Shown here in pieces: positions 60,012 through 64,000 of a stretch of 64,000 nucleotides of DNA. Where the stretch lies: assembly GCF_023656745.1 (NCBI RefSeq), contig NZ_JAMOKO010000010.1, positions 35,731-99,730 on the forward strand, given 5' to 3'. Source of the stretch: Collinsella sp. BG-O-102. Its GTDB lineage: Bacteria > Actinomycetota > Coriobacteriia > Coriobacteriales > Coriobacteriaceae. The position numbers were made by a program, and so were the translations under genes. The notes under the pieces were generated by a model. The model was not told the origin of the DNA. It saw only the letters and a program-made list of their open reading frames with translations, and made no database searches. Each line of letters starts with the position of its first letter. Position 1 is the stretch's first letter.

Positions 60012-61469
60012 ATGAGCGATAGCCAGAACATGTCCGATGAGGTGCGCGCCCGCTTGCGCGCCATTCCCTCCGTCAACGAGCTGCTTGCCGAGTGGCCGGT
60101 GGTGAAGGCGGCGGGGGAGACCTGCGACGCGGTGGTGCATGCCGCCGTCACGGCCGAGCTCGACGAGGAGCGCGCCGCCATTCGCGCCGGCGCCGCCCCG
60201 CGCTCTAAGCGCGATCTGGCTTCGGCCATCGAGTGGCGTGCGCATCGCTCCGCGCTGCCAAGCCTGCGTCCCGCCGTCAACGCCACGGGTGTGGTTATCC
60301 ATACCAACTTGGGCCGCGCCCCGCTCGCGGAGTCGGCGGCCAAGGCCGTGGCCGAGGTTGCGCGCGGGTACAGCACGCTCGAGTACAGCGTGGACACCTG
60401 CTCGCGCGGGTCGCGCAAGGAGCACGCTGCACAGCTGATTCGCTCTCTCACCGGTGCCGAGGACGCGCTTGTGGTCAACAACAACGCCGCCGCGGTGCTG
60501 CTGGTGCTGGCGACCCATGCCGCAGGCAAGGAGGTCATCGTCAGCCGCGGCGAGCTTGTCGAGATCGGCGGCAGCTTTCGCATTCCCGATGTCATGGCGG
60601 CTTCGGGCGCCAAACTCGTCGAGGTCGGCGCTACCAACCGCACGCACCTGACAGATTATGAGCAAGCCATCACGCCCGATACGGCGATGATCCTTAAGGT
60701 CCATCCTTCCAACTATCGCATCGAGGGCTTTCACGAGGAGGTGGGCTCTCGAGAGCTTGCGGCGCTTGCTCACAAGCATGGCCTGCTGTTCTACGAGGAC
60801 CAGGGCTCGGGCGCGCTGTTGCCCGACGATATCTTGGTGCGCGGCGGCGAAGAAACCACGCCGGCTTCGGTTTCGGCGGGGCTCGATCTGGTGTCGTGCT
60901 CGGGCGATAAACTGCTCGGTGCAGCACAGGCGGGCATCATCATGGGTCGTCGCGATCTGGTCCAGGCTTGCGGGTCGCATCCGCTTATGCGTGCCCTGCG
61001 CCCGGACAAGCTCGCGCTGGCGGCGCTCGTGGGCACGCTGCGCATTTACATGGATGGGGCGGATGTGGCCCATCGCGAGGTACCGGTGCTCAATATGCTC
61101 ACGCTTCCGCAGGCCCATCTGGAGCGTCGCGCACGCAAGTTGCGCGATCTGATGGTGGCGGGCCTCGATAAGGCGGGTTGCCCGTGCGCCGTTCAGGTGG
61201 AGATCGTCGAGGAGTCGTCGACTCCCGGCGGCGGCTCGCTGCCTACCGTCGAGCTGCCCACGATGTGCGTGGCCGTCTGCCCGGTCGACGGGCGCCTGTC
61301 CGTCGACGCGCTCAAGCGCTCGCTCGTCCAAGATCTCGACACGCCGGTCGTTACGCGCACTTCGCACGATCGCATCCTATTTGATGTGCGCACGCTCGTG
61401 GGCGACCGCGATATCGAGACGGCGGCATCGACGCTCGTAACGTGCGTCGAGAAGGCGGTTGCACGATGA
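60012..61469 (+). CDS. selA: L-seryl-tRNA(Sec) selenium transferase, 485 aa
   Basis: Converts Ser-tRNA(Sec) to Sec-tRNA(Sec) with selenophosphate from SelD. The PLP lysine lies in VSCSGDKLLGAAQAGII (about Lys300); NATGVVIHTNLGRAPL and FYEDQGSGALLP are family blocks. Length near the norm (about 460). GAAAGG precedes the ATG by about 6 nt. The stop overlaps selB (ATGA), so the two are coupled. The matching selC gene (tRNA-Sec) was not found in the window. Confidence 0.96.
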   Translation: MSDSQNMSDEVRARLRAIPSVNELLAEWPVVKAAGETCDAVVHAAVTAELDEERAAIRAGAAPRSKRDLASAIEWRAHRSALPSLRPAVNATGVVIHTNLGRAPLAESAAKAVAEVARGYSTLEYSVDTCSRGSRKEHAAQLIRSLTGAEDALVVNNNAAAVLLVLATHAAGKEVIVSRGELVEIGGSFRIPDVMAASGAKLVEVGATNRTHLTDYEQAITPDTAMILKVHPSNYRIEGFHEEVGSRELAALAHKHGLLFYEDQGSGALLPDDILVRGGEETTPASVSAGLDLVSCSGDKLLGAAQAGIIMGRRDLVQACGSHPLMRALRPDKLALAALVGTLRIYMDGADVAHREVPVLNMLTLPQAHLERRARKLRDLMVAGLDKAGCPCAVQVEIVEESSTPGGGSLPTVELPTMCVAVCPVDGRLSVDALKRSLVQDLDTPVVTRTSHDRILFDVRTLVGDRDIETAASTLVTCVEKAVAR

Positions 61470-63433
61470 GTGAGGTTCAGGCGCTGGTGGAGTGTCCCGT
61501 TATCGTTGGCACGGCGGGCCACGTCGACCACGGTAAGTCGGCACTGATTGAGGCTCTGACCGGCAAGAATCCCGACCGTCTGGAGGTTGAGCGCCGTCGC
61601 GGTATGACCGTGGAGCTGGGCTTTGGCGAGCTGGCGCTGCCGAGTGGCAAGATCGTTGGCCTGGTCGACGTGCCGGGCCACGCGCATTACTTGCGCGCCA
61701 TGGTGCAGGGCGCCACGGGTATCGACGTGGCCGTGCTGGTGGTTTCGGCCGTCGAGGGCGTTATGCCGCAGACCCGCGAGCACGTGCATGTGCTGGAGCT
61801 GCTGGGCGTCACGCATATGGTGGTCGCGCTGACGATGTGCGACCTGGCCGATAGCGAAATGATTGAGCTGGCCGAGCTCGACGTGGACGATTTTCTTTCG
61901 GATACCGTGTTTGCGGACGCGCCGATGGTGCCTGTGTCGTCCAAGACCGGCGCGGGAATCGATGACCTGCTGGCTGCGCTCGACGAGCAGGTTGCCGCTT
62001 GCTGGGGTGCCTGCCGAGCCCGTGCCGAGCTCACCGATGCCGCACCGCGTCTGCCCATCGACCGCTGCTTTACGATCAAGGGTGCCGGCACCGTCGTGAC
62101 GGGAACGCTGCATGATGCGCCGGTTGCGGTGGGCGATGAGCTCGTCGCGCTGCCGTCGCGCACGGCCTGCCGCGTACGCGGGATCCAAGTGCATGGCGAC
62201 ACGCAACGGGCGCTGCCCGGTCAGCGTGTGGCGCTCAACCTGGTTGGTGACGGCGTTGCTGCGCTCGATCGCGGTGAGATGCTCGGCGTGGAGGGTCGCT
62301 TTGGCCAGACGATGCGCTTTATGATGACGTTTACGTATTTGGGTCGCGAGGGAGCCAAGCCGCGTGTTCTCGAGTCGGGTGCGCGTGTGCACGTGATGGC
62401 GGGTACGGCCGAGGTCGTCGGTCGCATCATGTTCATGGAGGGCGAGGCCCCCATGGCGGTGGGCGAAACCCGTATTGTTCAGGTGCGCTTGGATAACTCG
62501 CTGCCGCTACGTGCCGGGGATCATGCCGTGGTGCTGTCCTATTCGCCCGTGATGCTTATTGGCGGCGGGCGCGTGCTGCTTTCTCGCTGCCGTCGCTCTC
62601 GCGAGCTTGCCGAAGGGGAGCGTGCGCTGTATGCGGCGCTCGAGGCCGGAGATGTTGAGGGCGCTGTGGATGCGTGGCTGGCGCTGCAAGCGCTGCCGGT
62701 TGCGGCTGCCGATGTTACCGCGGCGCTCGATCTTGTTGCCGGTGAGGCTGAGGCGGCGTTGCGCGAGTTGGTGGCGAGGGGCGCTGCTCGCGCGCTTGCT
62801 GGCTCGGATGGCTCGCTGTATGCAGATGCTTCCGTGCTCGACGCCGCGATGGATGCACTGGCGGCTACCCTGTCAGCCATGCATGCGGCGGCTCCCAAGG
62901 AGACGGGCTTTACGCCCGGCGCCGTTGCCCATGCTGCGTGGCCTGCCGCTGATGAAGCCGTTGCCGCGGCTCTGATTGCCGAGGGCTGCTCGCGTGGCGT
63001 GTGCGCCGCCGAGGGCGCCGAGGTATTCGATCCGCATTCGGCCGCCGCGGCGGCACGTGTGGTGCGAGAGGCTTGCGAGCAGATCGTCGCGCTGCTTGAC
63101 GAGGCCGGCCTGGATGCACCGGCGCTTCCCGAGGTGGGCGAACAGCTGCAGCTCGGCCGCGACACCATGACGCGTGCCCTGCGCGAGCTTTCGCTTAACC
63201 GTTCGATCGTTAAGGTCGAGCGCGACGTTGCCCTGTCCGCTGCCGCCGAGGCCCATGCGCGTGAGCTCGTCGCCGCCGCCATTGAGGCAGCCGGCGGCGC
63301 TGCCACCACGAGCGTGCTGCGCGAGGCCCTGGGCGTGTCGCGCAAACGCGCCATCAGCATCTTGGAGCACCTGGATGCCGTGCGCTTTACGGTGCTCGAC
63401 AAGGATGCCGGCGGCCTGCGCTCCCTGCGCTAG
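61466..63433 (+). CDS. selB: Selenocysteine-specific elongation factor SelB, 655 aa
   Basis: GTPase that delivers Sec-tRNA(Sec) to UGA codons marked by a SECIS. G1 GHVDHGKS (residues 18-25), G3 DVPGHAHY and domain II/III beta-barrels are clear; four winged-helix units occupy about residues 380-655 and bind the SECIS. The G4 motif, usually N/T-K-x-D, reads TMCD (about residues 123-126), so its lysine is missing. The middle-to-C-terminal part is Ala-rich. Start ATG 61466 overlaps the selA stop. Confidence 0.95.
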   Translation: MSEVQALVECPVIVGTAGHVDHGKSALIEALTGKNPDRLEVERRRGMTVELGFGELALPSGKIVGLVDVPGHAHYLRAMVQGATGIDVAVLVVSAVEGVMPQTREHVHVLELLGVTHMVVALTMCDLADSEMIELAELDVDDFLSDTVFADAPMVPVSSKTGAGIDDLLAALDEQVAACWGACRARAELTDAAPRLPIDRCFTIKGAGTVVTGTLHDAPVAVGDELVALPSRTACRVRGIQVHGDTQRALPGQRVALNLVGDGVAALDRGEMLGVEGRFGQTMRFMMTFTYLGREGAKPRVLESGARVHVMAGTAEVVGRIMFMEGEAPMAVGETRIVQVRLDNSLPLRAGDHAVVLSYSPVMLIGGGRVLLSRCRRSRELAEGERALYAALEAGDVEGAVDAWLALQALPVAAADVTAALDLVAGEAEAALRELVARGAARALAGSDGSLYADASVLDAAMDALAATLSAMHAAAPKETGFTPGAVAHAAWPAADEAVAAALIAEGCSRGVCAAEGAEVFDPHSAAAAARVVREACEQIVALLDEAGLDAPALPEVGEQLQLGRDTMTRALRELSLNRSIVKVERDVALSAAAEAHARELVAAAIEAAGGAATTSVLREALGVSRKRAISILEHLDAVRFTVLDKDAGGLRSLR

Positions 63434-63459
63434 ACCGGTCATACCGCCCCGCCCCCTTC

Positions 63460-63526
63460 AGTTGCGGTGAAATAGTTCCTGTTTTCCGGTTTAGATGCCT
63501 CTTCCAGGAACTATTCCACCGCAACT
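63460..63526. repeat. Palindromic repeat family 'AGTTGCGG', copy 5 of 5
   Basis: AGTTGCGGTGAAATAGTTCCTG with the inverted copy CAGGAACTATTCCACCGCAACT around a 23-nt centre. The inner stem (AGTTCCTG) differs entirely from the other copies, yet both strands still pair. Confidence 0.92.
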
Positions 63527-63531
63527 TTGAG

Positions 63532-63555
63532 GATGGCCAGCCGAAGCTGGCCATC
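63532..63555 (+). terminator. Perfect hairpin after repeat copy 5
   Basis: GATGGCCAGC cgaa GCTGGCCATC, 10-bp stem, no T-run. It lies about 100 nt after selB and may stop or stabilise that transcript. Confidence 0.5.
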
Positions 63556-63576
63556 TTGAGCCTTGAATCGGGCCGG

Positions 63577-63741
63577 TCGCCACGAAAGGGGCCTATCTAC
63601 TACATTCAGTCGACTACCCTCAATCATTCCGAAATTCGCGAAATTAAAACCGCAGGTAGACGGCTTGCCGATTTTCTAAAAACACCTGTATAGTCGACCC
63701 ATGCCGGTCGAACGTAGTAGATGGTCCGTTTTCGTGGCGCG
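63577..63741. mobile_element. Possible MITE-like element with imperfect terminal inverted repeats
   Basis: CGCCACGAAAGGGGCCTATC (from 63578) is mirrored by CTACTACGTTCGACC-side sequence ending GTTTTCGTGGCG (63714-63739); about 22 of 26 terminal bases match. TCGACT/GTCGAC blocks lie inside both ends. No coding capacity. CGGT is found at both outer borders, a possible target duplication. The AT-rich interior has no other feature I can name. Confidence 0.45.
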
Positions 63742-63770
63742 GTGCCAAGTCAGTCTTTTTGGGACGGTGT

Positions 63771-63850
63771 GGATGATTTTTCTGGGACGGGGATTTAATA
63801 ATCATTGAGTACCTAATGATTATTAAATCCCCGTCCCAGAAAAATCATCC
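63771..63850. repeat. Perfect 36-bp inverted repeat with 8-nt loop
   Basis: The arms at 63771-63806 and 63815-63850 are exact complements (begin GGATGATTTTTCTGGGACGG). A partial third copy, TTTTTGGGACGG, precedes the left arm at 63756. Far longer than a terminator needs. No open frame of note crosses it. Confidence 0.88.
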
Positions 63851-63893
63851 TTTGATCCAGCTTGGGGCAGCTAAAAAAGCCCCATTACAGTTT

Positions 63894-63919
63894 GAGTCGT
63901 CCGAAAGGGCGGCTCTTTT
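63894..63919 (+). terminator. Rho-independent terminator near the right end
   Basis: GAGTCGTCC gaaa GGGCGGCTC (two G.U pairs, GAAA loop) then TTTTCC. Another small hairpin, GGGGC/GCCCC, is at 63864-63883. No gene is visible between selB and here, so it may end the selAB transcript or an unrecognised RNA. The final 80 nt (63920-64000) show only a GGTCGctggCCGACC hairpin; I see no gene. Confidence 0.6.
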
Positions 63920-64000
63920 CCGTTGCACGGCTATACGATTGAGCCGTACCGGTGGTCGCTGGCCGACCGCCCCGGACGGCCGTCAGCCCCTGCCCCGTAG

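Noticed and set aside
63577..63850. CRISPR array
   Set aside because: The repeats in this region are inverted and of unequal length; there are no regularly spaced direct repeats and no cas genes.
63851..64000. tRNA-Sec (selC) expected near selA-selB
   Set aside because: I searched the end of the window by eye for a long-variable-arm tRNA with a TCA anticodon loop and CCA end and saw none; it may lie beyond base 64000 or elsewhere.

Overview
The window is about 64 kb of high-GC chromosomal DNA from a strict anaerobe of the Coriobacteriia, most like Collinsella. The assignment is an inference. It rests on the GC-rich Actinobacteria-style codon use, frequent GTG and TTG starts, the Hyf-type formate hydrogenlyase locus, the selenium genes and the general gene content. 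No 16S rRNA gene is present to confirm it.

Layout. 1-24 kb is mostly housekeeping: the 5' end of thiC with a TPP riboswitch, yaaA, an M18 aminopeptidase, polA, argG and argH, ndk, rpiB, a cysteine desulfidase-like protein, rpsA, the RNase P RNA, yigZ, metY, an MFS exporter, xpt, a ribosome-rescue GGQ protein, and a lipid kinase next to a ClC channel. 25-31 kb is a molybdenum block: moeA, a MoaB/MogA-family gene and modABC. 31-38 kb is a block of two 2-hydroxyacyl-CoA-dehydratase/double-cubane-type reductases with their ATP-dependent activase, running straight into selenium genes: selD (itself a UGA-containing selenoprotein gene), yedF, a DUF3343 gene and a group II cysteine desulfurase/selenocysteine lyase. 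38-42 kb is accessory: brnQ, two tRNAs, an AbiEi/DUF559-like gene and a RelB-PIN toxin-antitoxin pair, punctuated by palindromic repeats. 42-57.7 kb is a complete formate hydrogenlyase locus: hydN, selenocysteine fdhF, hyfA-I, hycH, hycI and focA. 57.8-63.4 kb holds a stand-alone molybdopterin oxidoreductase and selA-selB. The last 0.57 kb has no gene and is full of inverted repeats.

How it fits together. The formate dehydrogenase needs molybdopterin (modABC, moeA, moaB) and selenocysteine (selD, selA, selB, plus selenium delivery by the yedF/DUF3343/desulfurase group). All of these lie within about 38 kb of the enzyme. Formate taken up or moved by FocA would be oxidised by FdhF, and the electrons passed by HydN/HyfA and the Hyf iron-sulfur subunits to the NiFe centre of HyfG for H2 production, with HyfB, D and F as likely ion-translocating subunits.

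The points I judge most worth checking are: the double-cubane/activase/selenium operon with two covarying structured elements behind its reductase genes; an arginine-rich leader peptide ahead of argG; a five-copy family of roughly 67-nt palindromes whose inner stems covary; and a selenocysteine-containing SelD.
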